64,000 bases of DNA from Aphelocoma coerulescens (taxonomy: Eukaryota; Chordata; Aves; Passeriformes; Corvidae): assembly GCF_041296385.1 (NCBI RefSeq), contig NW_027183804.1, positions 2,170,001 through 2,234,000 on the forward strand, given 5' to 3'. Under the pieces are notes generated by a model. The model did no database searches. It was not told the DNA's origin and saw only the letters and a program-made list of their open reading frames with translations. The first letter of the stretch is position 1; every line of letters begins with the position of its first letter. The position numbers were made by a program, and so were the translations under genes. Below, one piece after another: positions 1 through 10,515 of this stretch.

Positions 1-64
1 TGCTTGTCTGGTTCATTGATGGCTGGGCCCTGGGCAGAACTCTGAGAGCCTGGTGTGGCCCCAG

Positions 65-239
65 GGAAGGAGAAGGAGCCCCTGGAGAAGCTGTAGCGGG
101 TGGGGCTGCTGCTGCTGGAGACACCAAGGACGAGCTCAAGGCCGACAACCTCTTCCTGGAGCTGGCCAGTGGCAGCTGAAGATGATGGCCTTTGATTCTG
201 GCACCTTCTCCAAAGACACGCTCCACGGCCAGTGTGCAG
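65..239 (+). pseudogene. PIM-like kinase pseudo-exon (fused exon remnants)
   Basis: After an AG acceptor the reading is GKEKEPLEKL then a stop, then RVGLLL. This matches the first part of the kinase exon of PIM genes ([17 protein letters not shown] in the intact gene at 53318-56023), with TAG where Tyr should be. It then jumps to a piece matching the exon around the DFG motif: NLFLELASG, a frame shift, then a degenerate FDSGTFSKDT stretch ending in QCAG and a GTGAGT donor. DFG reads FDSG, and HRDIKPEN is reduced to a trace. The nucleotide-binding loop and activation segment are gone, so it cannot encode a kinase. The following intron-like sequence resembles the last intron of the intact gene. 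Confidence 0.8.
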
Positions 240-1843
240 GTGAGTCCAGAGCCAGGGGGATGCTGCCAGAGCTGGGCATGGCACGGCCTGGCCGGGCACC
301 AAAGGTTCCCCCTTTGCTGGGGCGGCTGCAGGGAATTCTTCAGTGGCTGCCAAGCTGCTTTTGGGCTCTGGGCAGCTGCTGAGGAGGTGGCTGTGCCATG
401 GCTGGCTGCAGGCTGGGCACATGTCCTGCCCTCCTGCTCTGCTCCCAAAGGCAGCAATGCTGGGCAGCTTTGGGCCCAGCTCTGAGCACGGCCAGCACGG
501 CCTGGGCACTGCGGGCGGCTGGGACAAGGGGACAGGAGGCTTCAGCTGACGGATGGGTTCTGGTTTCTCTCCTTGCAGCCGGGCTCTGCCGATGCTGAGG
601 CTGCTCCGGGCTCTGCCAGGGCTCTGCTGGGGCTCAGCCCCGGGCACGGCTGGGCCCGCTCTCCCCTCACAGGGCTCTGACAGCTTTGCATCAGACGAGC
701 CCCTTGCGAGCACAGCAACGGAGCTTTCTGCTTTTGCAGGTGAGTGAGACTCTCACGCAGGCCAAGAGATTGCAGTCAGGGACGCACATCCCACTGGCAG
801 GAACCCAAACTCCACAGTCCCAGCTGAACGCCTGGGTCTGCACAGGGTGTTCTGTCTGTCCCACTCTTCCTTCCTTTTGGGCTGGAATTGTGCCATTGCA
901 CTTTCTTCCTCCTCTGGAAGTGCCACGAGTGGGCCCAACCTGGCGAGTGGGCCGTGTTCCTGAGGCAGTGCAGCCTGGAGCTGATGGATGAAGAATTGCC
1001 CTTCTCCAGTGCCAAACCAGAGCAAAAAGCCCTAAGTGGGACTTGGTGTCTTTAAGAACCCCTGACAATTTCCAAGGGAATGTGCAGCTCACTGGCAGGG
1101 TGAGAAGGAAGGGCATCTTGTCAGTGAGTTGGGGTGGGACAGAGTTTAGATTGCCAGTCCTGCTCGGAGCTGGCAGGGCACAATCAATTTCCTATTGCTT
1201 CAACCACAATTTAAAATAACAATGTTGGAAACAAAGCCCAAAATCTTGAAAAAAGGACTGCTGAGGTCAGTAAGATGGATCAATGCCATCAGCATATTTA
1301 CAAATACCTGAGTTGTCTTTTGAAAAGATCAGTTACCTCTTAATCCAGAGTTACAAAAGACTTTTCACTCCACATTTGGGTTTTGGTTTTATGTTTCATA
1401 ATATTTTCTGGGTTTTTTCTTTTGTTTTTTCTATTAATTAAACAGAAAACATGTCCTAAATGATGGAGCAGCACTGCTGATCACGGGGACACGCAGAGGG
1501 ACCAGAAGCAGCTGCCTTTGTCCCCCTGCAGCTCCAAGGCCCAATCTCAGAGCAGACAGGGCTGGCAGAGACTGGCAGGCTCCCTGTTTGCTGTGCTGCC
1601 CCACTTGTGAGCGGCCCAGCTTTGCGTGAGGCACAGGGAGAACAAGGGGCAGCTCCCTGCCAGCCCCGCAGCCCAGGCACCCCTCGGGCCCCGGGGCTTG
1701 GGGCACTGTCAGCACCCGCTGCTCCAGCGCCCGCTCCTGCTGGCACTGACAGCAACACCCAAACTGTGGCTGATCCCGAGGGAGCAGCAGCAGGGCCTGG
1801 ATCTGATCCCTGACTCTGGGGCAGGGCTGGACAAATGACCCCC

Positions 1844-1880
<37 letters not shown>

Positions 1881-2540
1881 ATGGAGCTGACTTTCAGCAC
1901 AGCCCCTGCCGCTGTTCCCTCCCGTTGGCAGCGGTGTCACAGCAGCCTGGGGCACCTGGGAGCCCTCAGTGCCAGCAGGGACTGGAGATGGCAGCCCTGG
2001 GCTCCTGCAGGGTGTGCAAGGAGCAGAGGTGGGCACTCCCTGTCCATGTGGAGCTTGCAGGTGGCAAAGGCTGCTGTGAGCAGGCAGCTCCAAGGGCAGG
2101 GAAAGGAGGGTCTCGAGCACTGGATCTGTGCCAGTGCCACAGCCCTGGGCAGCAGCCACCGAGCCCCGGGGCCACAGAGGGCACAGCAAGAGGGACAAAA
2201 GCAGTCAAGGGCAGAGACTGGGCAGGGCGAGAGCTGGGAGCAGGAACAGCTGCTTCATTGCACTCTTGGAGAAAGCTCTTGGCTGTTTCAAAGCGCTGAA
2301 AGGCGTCAAGGGCACAGAGGAGGCCACAGCAAACAATGCTCCTGTTTTCACAGCCTCCCCTCTCCGTGTGCCAGAAGGAATGGGATGAACTGTATTCTTC
2401 TCTCCGAGTCGTCTCGTTCAGCATGAGCAGCTCAGCACCAGGAGCTGAAGGAGCTGAAGCCTTAGGCCACAAGAGCTGAGCAAGAGGAGCCTTTTTGACC
2501 AAAGTAATGCTGCTAACATGGACCTGGCTGAATGCAGCAG
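240..2540. other. No gene seen (duplicated PIM-pseudogene flank)
   Basis: No convincing coding exon was found. The first 500 bp resemble introns and lost 3' exons of a PIM gene. About 1160-1450 is AT-rich unique-looking sequence, a part of which recurs inverted at about 13258-13350. About 1470-2400 is GC-rich with open frames on both strands that show no recognised domain and are shared with copy 2. Frame openness here follows base composition. Confidence 0.6.
1845..1877 (+). repeat. CAG trinucleotide microsatellite (11 units)
   Basis: Eleven uninterrupted CAG units. The paralogous tract at 58087-58104 has six. No supported protein crosses it. Confidence 0.95.
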
Positions 2541-2646
2541 ACAGAATCCTGGAATTACAGACTCCTTTCTGTTGGAAAAGACCTCTGAGCTCATCAAGTC
2601 CAACCATTAACCCAGCACAGTCAAGCCCAGCACTAAACCACGTCCC
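2535..2646 (+). mobile_element. CR1 LINE 3'-end fragment
   Basis: The words TTGGAAAAGACCTCTGAG and ATCAAGTCCAACC, followed by a degenerate AGCACTAAACCACGTCC, match the conserved 3' region of avian CR1 elements as I know it. Only about 100 bp remain, cut on the right by the ERV LTR. The paralogous fragment is at about 58763-58872. Confidence 0.75.
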
Positions 2647-3341
2647 TGAAGTGCCAAGGCCTGGACAAGAGGCCTGACTGAGGCCTGAACAACAGGCCCT
2701 GAGCCAAAGGTGACCTCTGGATGAACCTTCCAACCAAAGGTTATCTTTGTATCTGCTCATTACCAAAATTTGCATGATCATTAGCACTGTGATTGATGTA
2801 TCCCCTCATTAGTGAAACATGTATTGACCTTTTGTGTTTAGATGCCAGACAAGGCCATGAAATCCAACATCTGGCCTTGTTTGGGGCTGTATGGTCAAAG
2901 TCAGCTCCCTTGGCTCCTCCTTGAGCCCTGGCCAGGCTTAGGAGGAAGCCAAGAGGAGGATGAAAGCAGATGTTCCCGCACTGGAAGTGCTGTCAGTTTG
3001 TTTCTCCAGCACTGTCAAAGCTGGGCCCTCTCGCAGCGGGGTTGGAGCCTCAGCTGTGGCTGGAGGCAGCTGCAGGAATTCCCAGTGTCCGGGAGTGGCT
3101 CTGCAGTCCTTGGCTGGGACAGCTTCCCAGCTGATGGGTGGCTCTGGGTGATGGTAAAGTCTGAGGGTCCCTGGGGCTGGATCTTGGTTAATCACTGCAG
3201 GCAATCTTTGGCACTGATGGTTGGGGGCATTGCTGAGCTGCTCCTGCTGTGATTCTTTGCTGCTTTGAGCTGTAGCAAATGACACAGTTCCTTCAGTTGG
3301 TGTCTGTGTCTTTGGTGCTGGCCCTGCCCACCGGTACAACA
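2647..3341 (+). mobile_element. ERV-L-type 5' LTR
   Basis: Starts TGAAGTGCCAAGGCC and ends in ACA. It pairs with a second copy at 5990-6725 in the same orientation. Between the two LTRs, the outer parts differ by indels and many substitutions, but about 390 bp in the middle (about 2870-3260 versus 6205-6600) are nearly identical. The left side abuts a CR1 scrap. No clean target duplication could be matched, so the end points are approximate. Confidence 0.75.
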
Positions 3342-4029
3342 AAATTGGTGTAGTCTGGCCGGATCGCACCAAAAGGTCACTTTTTAAATGTAAATGTAAG
3401 GAATCAGTCCTGTCTGAAATCCTGGATGGGAAGAGCTTCCCTGGAGTTCCCTGGCTCTGGAGTGGGCTGAGGTCGGAGCACCGTGCGAGCAGTGGGGCAG
3501 TCGGTTAAAAGGAGCTGAAGCGCTGGATGTCTTAAAATGCATCCCAAAATTGGATATGGAAAAAGGAAAAGAGCTTGTGGGTTTGGGAAGAGGAGGATGG
3601 ATTTTGTTAACAGCGTATTGGAAACAGCACCAACAGAAGGAACAATTGTTGTTGGAACGCTCCCACATGGAGCAATAGAAGAAGTTTTTAATCTTGAGCT
3701 CAAATGTCTTTGTGCAAGTGAACTAGTAATAATATCCTAGTCTATATATATATATAATGATATTTATATTATATAGATAATAAATAATAATGTGAAATAG
3801 GGCTGACAATACGAATTCTTTAGCCATGGCTGCTCAGGGATGTAACACTAAATACCCTCCAGAAAAGGATTGGCCCGGACCCAAAGGTCACTGGTAAACT
3901 TTGTGAGATTGCACACAATGAATAAAGGAGGAAGGGATGGAATTGGCTGTTTTTATAGGGTTTGCTGATACTGTGATCTGGAATGCTTTGTCTGTTCCTG
4001 TGAAAAAGACAGTGATGAAGACTGCTGGG

Positions 4030-4200
4030 TTTTTCATATCCCAGCCTATCCACAAGCTGCAGGATTGGTTGAGCAGATGAAGGGGTTGTTAAAAGAGCAG
4101 CTGAAAAAAGGAGATGGGAACCCGTCCCGATGGAGAACCCATCTCCCAGATGTGCTCCATACCCTTAACAATGGCCCCGCTGGGGAAATGGAAACCCCTG
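4030..4200 (+). pseudogene. ERV integrase C-terminal fragment
   Basis: The reading includes VEQMKGLLKEQL and [14 protein letters not shown], matching the region after the catalytic Glu of retroviral integrases; compare GLSEQMNGLLKEQ in the ERV at 50.1 kb on the other strand. Copy 2 has one extra base just before this motif (GGAATTGG versus GGATTGG), so the two paralogues are in different frames across it. The upstream DD(35)E catalytic part is absent. Confidence 0.75.
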
Positions 4201-4320
4201 GGTGTGCCCGGCTGCACCCAGTCTGCAAATCCACCCATGGACAGGGAGACTTGGACTTCCTGGGAAATCCTTCTGGGTGCGATGGGCCCTGACAGGGCCA
4301 CCCCAGAGGCTGCAGGGCTG

Positions 4321-4543
4321 GGCCTTCCTGCATTAGGATTAATTGGGATAAATCAGAAGCAAGTGAGAGTTATCAATGCAGGAATAGGAATTCAGATTCC
4401 TCCGGGACACTTTGGTTTGATAACTGCTCGCTGGAGCTTGGCCTTGCAAAGTGTTCATGTCCTGGGAGGAGGAATTGATGCAGATTATCAAGGAGAAATC
4501 AAAGTAATTCTGTTAAATGATAATGAACAAGATTGGATTATTT
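4321..4543 (+). pseudogene. ERV-L dUTPase fragment
   Basis: The open stretch reads [17 protein letters not shown], then a [15 protein letters not shown] motif and ends DW-II before a stop. These match the conserved dUTPase motifs around the uracil-binding hairpin (GVIDADYRGE-type; here [11 protein letters not shown]) and the preceding PPG/AR-S motif. dUTPase hydrolyses dUTP and limits uracil incorporation during reverse transcription. The N-terminal part is missing and there is no start. The paralogue is at 60550-60772. Confidence 0.85.
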
Positions 4544-5249
4544 AACTCCATGACCGGCCAGCACAATTATTGATATTGCAGTTTTATAAACAATTGTGAA
4601 AAAAGGAGATCCACCTCAAATGACCACTGTTGGTGGAGATAAAGGGGTTGGATCCAGCAGTCCTAGTAATGGAGCCAGAGTGTGGGTCCAGAGGCCCAAA
4701 GGCCCTCCCCAGGCAGCTGAAGGAACAGCTCCAGGGAAAGACAGCACTGTTTGACTCCTGGAACCTGGGCAGAACGATGGGAATGTGTCCCTGCAGCCAA
4801 GTGTTCTGTGTGAGAACAAGGAGATGTTACAGGATATTGTTTTACAGATCCTGCCAGACCCAATCTCCCTGTTTGCCCCACTGGCCCCTTTGGAAAATGC
4901 TCTGATCCACGGGGCTCCATGTGAAGGCTGATGTGACACTGAGTGACTTCCACACGGATTCCAGCCAGGAGCCTGGGTGCCCCTCAGGGACTGGGACCCG
5001 GCACCTCTCCAGCCAAAGGGGAAAGGACCCACCAAGCCTTGTTACCCCCGACACCGCAGTAAAGCTGAACAGCAAAGGACCTTGGGGGCATTATTCTGGA
5101 ATTAAAAAGGTGCCAGCTCCATGGACAATGGAATTATTGTTCCTAACCCCAATGAGACTGAGGAAAAAGAGTGATGCCTCCCTTTAGGGTGCTTCAGCAA
5201 CAACTGCAAGGAAGAGCTTCATGTTAAGAGAACATTTTCCACCCAAAGA

Positions 5250-5720
5250 GTGCCTTGGATTTCAGAAAGCCAAAGATTCTGGTTCACCCTGTGCCCCACA
5301 TGCGCTGCCTCGTCCTGTGGAGTTCACATTAACGAGCTGAATCGATTATTAGAAGAAGCAGCAAATGATACTGTTAAAATATCCAACAGCACATCCTGTG
5401 AGCTCCAACAAACACGAACGGGGGCTCTGCAGACCCGCATGGCCTTGGATTATCTGCCTGCTGGCCAAGGAGGAGCCTGGGCTATTCTAGGACAGGAATG
5501 CTGCACTGTTATCAGTGATGGGTTTGAAGTCCAACAGTCAGGAATCACCTCGATGGAAAGAGCAGTAGAAGAGTGGCAGAAAGAAGCAAATTCTCCTTGC
5601 TGGGATTGGCTTTGGGGCTGCCAAACTGGAGGCTGCTGCCAAATGCATTTGTGGCAGTCACTGTCATCACTGCAGTGTGAGCACTTGGTGTGTTATGATT
5701 CCATGTTAGAGCTGTTGTGA
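5250..5720 (+). pseudogene. ERV envelope transmembrane-subunit fragment
   Basis: An open frame of 156 codons contains LQTRMALDYLPAGQGG followed by a C-x-CC-like GQECC, the layout of the heptad plus cysteine motif of class I and related envelope transmembrane subunits. A Trp-rich segment (SPCWDWLWGC) follows. No surface subunit, signal peptide or cytoplasmic tail is seen, so it is a remnant. The paralogue at 60994-61464 keeps the same frame open, which may be chance or recent duplication. Confidence 0.75.
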
Positions 5721-5989
5721 GACTTTGTGCTGGGAAATGGAGCACTGAGACTTGTCTAAAAAGAGACACAGTCTCTAGAAAAAGGGGGATTTGATAAATA
5801 ACAGAGAATAGCAACTAATGAGGCATGTTTTAAACGGAATGTGAATGATAGCTGTGAGTGATGACCTTGAGCAGCACTTAATTGGAGAACAAGAGGTGAT
5901 GCCTTTATGCCTAATACCTAAATCTAAGACTCCATTATTAGAAGAATTGTTATGAAGGTTGCAGTTCATGTCTAGGTCAAAGCACTGAT

Positions 5990-6725
5990 TGAAGTTCCAA
6001 GGCCTGAACACCAGGCCCTGAGTGAGGCCTGAACAACAGGCCCTGGGTCAAAGCTGACCTCCTGAGGAACCTTCCAACCAAATGTTATCTTTGTATCCCA
6101 CTCATTAACTCATTAACAAAGTACTATTAACAATATGTTCTATGTACCTGTGCATTGGTGAAACACAGATTTACCTTTCTGTATTTAGAAACTGGACAAG
6201 GCCACATCTGGCCTTGTTTGGGGCTGTATGGTCAAAGTCAGCTCCCTTGGCTCCTCCTTGAGCCCTGGCCAGGCTTAGGAGGAAGCCAAGAGGAGGATGA
6301 AAGCAGCTGTTCCCGCACTGGAAGTGCTGTCAGTTTGTTTCTCCAGCACTGTCAAAGCTGGGCCCTCTTGCAGCGGGGTTGGAGCCTCAGCTGTGGCTGG
6401 AGGCAGCTGCAGGAATTCCCAGTGTCCGGGAGTGGCTCTGCAGTCCTTGGCTGGGACAGCTTCCCGCAGCTGATGGGTGGCTCTGGGTGATGGTAAAGTC
6501 TGAGGGTCCCTGGGGCTGGATCTTGGTTAATCACTGCAGGCAATCTTTGGCACTGATGATTGGGGGCATTGCTGAGCTGCTCCTGCTGTGATTCTTTGCT
6601 AATGATTATGTGCTTTGCTGAGCTTATGCTTTTGTGACTCTTTGCAGATTTGCATTTTATAAATTGCACAATTCCTTCAGCTGGTGTCTGTGTCTTTGGT
6701 GCTGACCCTGCCCACTGGCAAAACA
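5990..6725 (+). mobile_element. ERV-L-type 3' LTR
   Basis: Starts TGAAGTTCCAAGGCC and ends near AAAACA. Homologous to 2647-3341, with an extra segment near its 3' end (about 6599-6660) that the 5' LTR lacks. Confidence 0.75.
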
Positions 6726-7535
6726 GGGCCCCATCCTGCCTGAGTGTTACCTGGGAAGACAAAAACCCTGACTCCAAATGTCCCCCCTTCCTCCTTGTTC
6801 CCCCCACTTTATACACTGGCCATGATGTCCTGTGGTCTGGGATATCCCTGGGGTCAGTTGGGGTCACCTGTCCTGGCTGTGACCCCTGCCAAGCTCCCCT
6901 GTACCCCCAGCCCCTCCCCAGCGTGGCCGGACGAGGGGCAGGAAAGGCCTTGGCTCTGTGCAAGCTCAGCAAGAACAAAACCATCTCTGTGTGAGCAACG
7001 CTGTGCTCAGCACAGAGCCAAACACAGCCCCAGAGAAAGGCCTGGCAAGGAAATTCCCTCTTCCCCAGCCCACAGCAGCACCCCATGGCCACCCACCATC
7101 ACCACGGCTCCACGGGTTCCTTTCCATGGCCCCGGCCCTGGCCACGGGACCTTGGGCTGGTGGCCACGGCAGCCGACTGCAGCCCAGGGCTCCGTGCCCG
7201 TGTCCATGGCAGCAGTGCCCGGCCACGGGCCCTGAGTGCAGGTGAGCGTGCCAATCCCCATGGCAGCGGGGCCAAGCGTTGGTGTCCGTGGCACCAAAGT
7301 GAGGAACGGGTCCCTGTGGCCGCTGCCGTGGCACCTGAGGGCATCAGCGAGTGTCAGTGCAATTGTAGCTGGCACCAGCCCCGGCACCGCTCTGTCCTGA
7401 GGGCTGCCATGGCAGCCGAGGGCAGCCACAGGTCTGCGGGCAAGTGGCCACGGACCCTGAGTGCAGCAATGGCTCCTGGGGGGGTTTCCAAGGGAACTGG
7501 AACTGATGAGGGTTGCCATGGCATCCAACCCCTGG
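6726..7535. other. No gene seen (GC-rich duplicated stretch)
   Basis: GC-rich, with many CCATGG and GGCAGC words giving open frames in several phases. No recognisable protein domain or RNA gene. It is shared with 62470-63270 at high identity. Confidence 0.6.
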
Positions 7536-8190
7536 GATGTCACACAGCCACCCTGGGATGTCACACAGCCATCCTGTGATGTCACAGCCACTCAGTGATG
7601 TCATAGTCCGATCTATGATGTCAGACCTCTGCCCAGTGCTATCACAGCCTTATCTGCGATGTCACAGCTCACTCTGTGATGTCACACCATGCATCTGTGT
7701 TGTCATAGTCCTCTCTGTGACATCACACAGCTGCTCTGTGATGTCACAGCTGACTCTGTGATGTCATAGAGCCACCCTATGATGTCACAACCCACTCTGT
7801 GATGTCGCAAAAGCAGCCTGTGATGTCACAGCCTGCTCTGTGAGGTCACAATTGCTCTGTGATGTCATAGTCTGCTGGATGACATCTGACCTCTGCCCTG
7901 TGATGTCAGAGCCCAAGCTGAGATGTCACACCACTTTCTGGGATGTCACAGCACCACTCTCTGATGTCACAGACCTGCTCCATGATGTCACAGCTGACTC
8001 TCTGATGTCATACAGCCACCTTGTGATGTCACAACCCACTCTGGGATGTCACCGCCTGTTCTGGGATGGCCCAGCCCTCTCTGTGATGTCACACCAATAC
8101 CCTGTGATGTCACAGCCCACTCTGTGATGTCACACAGCCCCTTTCTGACATCACAGCTGCTCTGTCGCTCTGTGACACAGGCACAGAGGT
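7536..8190 (+). repeat. Minisatellite of TGATGTCA-containing units, array 1
   Basis: Tandem units of about 19-22 bp of the form CTCTGTGATGTCACAGCC with variable tails. Nearly every unit carries TGATGTCA; at least one carries TGACATCA (near 7718). TGATGTCA differs from the cAMP-response element TGACGTCA by one CpG to TpG change. The paralogous array at about 63275-64000 runs off the window. Confidence 0.95.
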
Positions 8191-8254
8191 GGTACCAAAA
8201 CTTCAGTGAAACAAAACCTCCTCAGCACCAGCGCAGCACGAAGCAGCAGCATTC

Positions 8255-8260
8255 TTTATT
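8255..8260 (-). promoter_or_regulatory. Polyadenylation signal AATAAA (ERV LTR R region)
   Basis: TTTATT on the plus strand reads AATAAA on the minus strand, downstream of the env remnant of the same element, where an LTR R region is expected. Confidence 0.6.
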
Positions 8261-8814
8261 GGGCCGGATGCACGAGGGGAGAGCCCCTCCCAAAGTCGTG
8301 TGTGCCGAGTTCAGGAATGTTCCTGTTTGCAGACTGTGTTTCACAGACACATTCCCAGATTGTCCCACAAGAAACACACACATGAGAATCATTGCCCCAA
8401 AATCATTGCATATTTCCCCCACCCTTTTGCACATCCCTTCTTCTGCCCTGGGGGTCTCTTTGGGGGTCCCTGGTGGTCGGTGACCCCAAAGCCAGCCCTG
8501 ACTGCCCGGTGAACTGGTGAAAGTTGGCACACCTGGGCTGGTTGCTGCCCACAGAATCAGCCTTGTGCGGTTCCATGGCCAGTGGCTTTTGGAGAAGAAG
8601 CATTGTATGAACCCACCAGGTGCAAATGGCTTTTCATCTGGCAAATTTCCCCCCCTTGGAGGGTTGGGAAGCTTCTCTTCCCTTCAAGCCTTCAGAAGCC
8701 TCACTCTGCTCCTTTACTCACATCCCACGAGTTCCTCAGCTGCTTTCACAACCATGTTCTTTACACAGCTCAAAGCAAGTGTCAGAAGCACAAGTATTGC
8801 TGTGATCCCAGTTA

Positions 8815-10266
8815 GACTTTGCAAAAGTGAGGCCAACCATCGGTCAGGGAAAATCCAAGTCCTTTAAATATTTTATCCAAACAGTTACTGTCTAACCCTC
8901 CCCTTAATTCCCTGCTGGATGCAGCAACCGATTTTATCCTCTCTACCCGATCATCCCATCCAGCATCACATTTGGAATGTGCACACAAGTGTTGCTGTTC
9001 CAGTTCAAGAATCCACACACTCCCTGTCCATGTAGCAGCAATAGGGCTAAAGCCAATCTGCTCTGTAAGGTCATTTTAGCTGTGGCTGGCAATTGTTCCT
9101 TTATTTCAGCAAACCCCAAAGGAGCTGCATTCCCTAAAGTTTCCATCTGCAGAGCCCAATGGTGTGTGGCTGCTCTGTTCCTAAAGGCAGATCTGTGCGG
9201 AGCAGAGATGGATTCTAAAATCCATCCCACTGTAGTTCCTGCACTGGGATGTTTCCAAGTTCCATCCCCTTTAACCTTTCCCCACAGTCGGGTTCCCGGT
9301 GGTGACTCCTTGCACGAGGGACGGAACGTTAATACCCCCAGTGTCCATGGTGCTCCTGATTCTCCCAGGGCCAAACGTCTGCTCCAAATTCCATCACTTC
9401 CCACCCATCCTGGGGCTCCTAAGGATCTGACCGTGTCCTGCTGACACTCTGTGCCTCTCCAAGGCTCATTGTTTGTTGGCTGAGCCCAGGTGTCACTGAG
9501 AAAGGCAGAATCATTTCTACAAACACAGCCCAGCCTCAGAGCCTGGGCCACAGCCAGGAGCCGCTGGACCTCAGGATTCCAAACAGCTCAAGTGTCTGTC
9601 CCAGGGCAATCCCACTTTTCCTTTGTCCTGGGATCCTTTGGCCTTGACCTTGTTCAATCAGGATATTTTATACCCACCTGTCCACCTGTAAGGGGTCCCG
9701 TGGGAGGCCTGGGCTCCCTTCCCAGCCCAGACACCCCTGAACTGGCTGGAAACATTCCCACTGTCCTGTCTGAGGGCGATTCCATACTTCTGGAATTTGA
9801 CAGCCCCAGGGGGTATCAGTGCAATCTGTCAGCTGATCAATATTTCCTGAGGTAATTTCCAGATCTGCTTTGGAAATGTTACAATTCTCAGCAGGATTGT
9901 TCTGATGTGCCCATGGTAAGGAATATTCTCCTTCCATCCCTGTCCAGGTGCCCTGGGTGCTATTTCCTTCCCACAAGTGTTCCCAGATTTTTGTCAAATT
10001 GCTGACTGAAGCTCCCCACAGAACTGGATTTTCTGCAGAGGTTGGTGTTGGCAAACAAGCTGTTACAGGGGTTACATTCTGTCATCTGCCAACATCTTGC
10101 ACTGACTTTGAAAACCGCATTTCCCTTCCCAGAAGTCAGGAACATTGTTTCTATTACTATTATAAATACACAATGATTGATCATCTTCATCCAGATCCAA
10201 TAAATAGTATCCCCTTAGAAAATCATATTCAATACCTAAAACAATAGGATTGATGTAAAACCCCAA
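8815..10266 (-). pseudogene. Class I ERV envelope remnant
   Basis: Minus-strand frames starting at about 10266 (MGFYINPIVLG) and continuing in other frames at 10054, 9551 and below. The last part (about 9090-8970) reads LQSRLALALLLL then GVCGFLNWNSNTC, matching the immunosuppressive-type heptad and cysteine motif of gamma-type transmembrane subunits but with changed residues. At least two frame changes and several stops separate the parts, so no complete envelope is encoded. Confidence 0.65.
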
Positions 10267-10302
10267 ACTCCCCGGTGTCAGTCAGTCTTGTTTCTGCTGT
10301 GT

Positions 10303-10515
10303 TTAATGTGTGCTCGCTGGTTTTACCCGCATGTGATGAACCCCGAGTTTGATTCCTTCTACCTTGAGTGCAGGGTAGGTTACCAGGAGGACTTGAGATG
10401 GTCCCTTCCACTGCGGCTGGATTGTTCCAAAATTCCAGGTGCTGATGCACACCGCATCTCCTGGTTGGAAAGGATGTACAGGTGAGTCCAGCCCCAATGA
10501 TCTGTTGAGAACCAT
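10303..10515 (-). pseudogene. Class I ERV integrase C-terminal (GPY/F) domain
   Basis: Minus-strand open frame with FQPGDAVCISTW, LQ-like IQPQWKGPSQVLL, ALKVEG and HHMRVKPA. This is the hallmark C-terminal domain of gammaretroviral-type integrases (PGD-V, WKGP-QVLL, ALK-G, H-RVKPA). The env remnant begins about 40 bp downstream, as in gamma-type genomes where pol and env nearly meet. Confidence 0.85.

Larger units (their letters stand above)
3342..5989 (+). mobile_element. Gutted ERV-L internal region
   Basis: Internal part between two LTRs, only about 2.65 kb long, so gag, protease, RT and most of integrase are missing. Recognisable in order are an integrase C-terminal scrap (about 4030-4200), a dUTPase fragment (4321-4543) and an envelope transmembrane-subunit fragment (about 5250-5720). 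dUTPase downstream of integrase is the arrangement known from ERV-L elements. 3380-3760 has a short open frame I cannot assign. Frames are broken by stops and indels. The same element, with a further deletion of about 490 bp, lies in the second duplication copy. Confidence 0.75.
1..8190 (+). repeat. Segmental duplication, copy 1
   Basis: This stretch is nearly identical, in the same order and orientation, to 56241-64000. Shared contents are a decayed PIM exon, a CAG tract, a CR1 scrap, an ERV-L with two LTRs, a GC-rich stretch and a CTCTGTGATGTCACA-type satellite. Differences seen by eye are 11 versus 6 CAG units, about 490 bp present here (about 4666-5160) but missing in copy 2, scattered substitutions, and reshuffled satellite units. 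In copy 2 the unit begins about 220 bp after the stop of an intact PIM gene, so a PIM gene may lie just left of position 1. Confidence 0.93.

Noticed and set aside
691..1116. 141-codon minus-strand frame, repeated at 56253-57359 as a longer frame
   Set aside because: It differs between the two duplication copies by frame-changing indels and lacks any known domain, so it is not supported as a gene.
7536..8190. Possible CRISPR-like array because of regular short repeats
   Set aside because: Units are directly abutting with variable short tails and no unique spacers of constant length; the sequence is vertebrate. It is a minisatellite.
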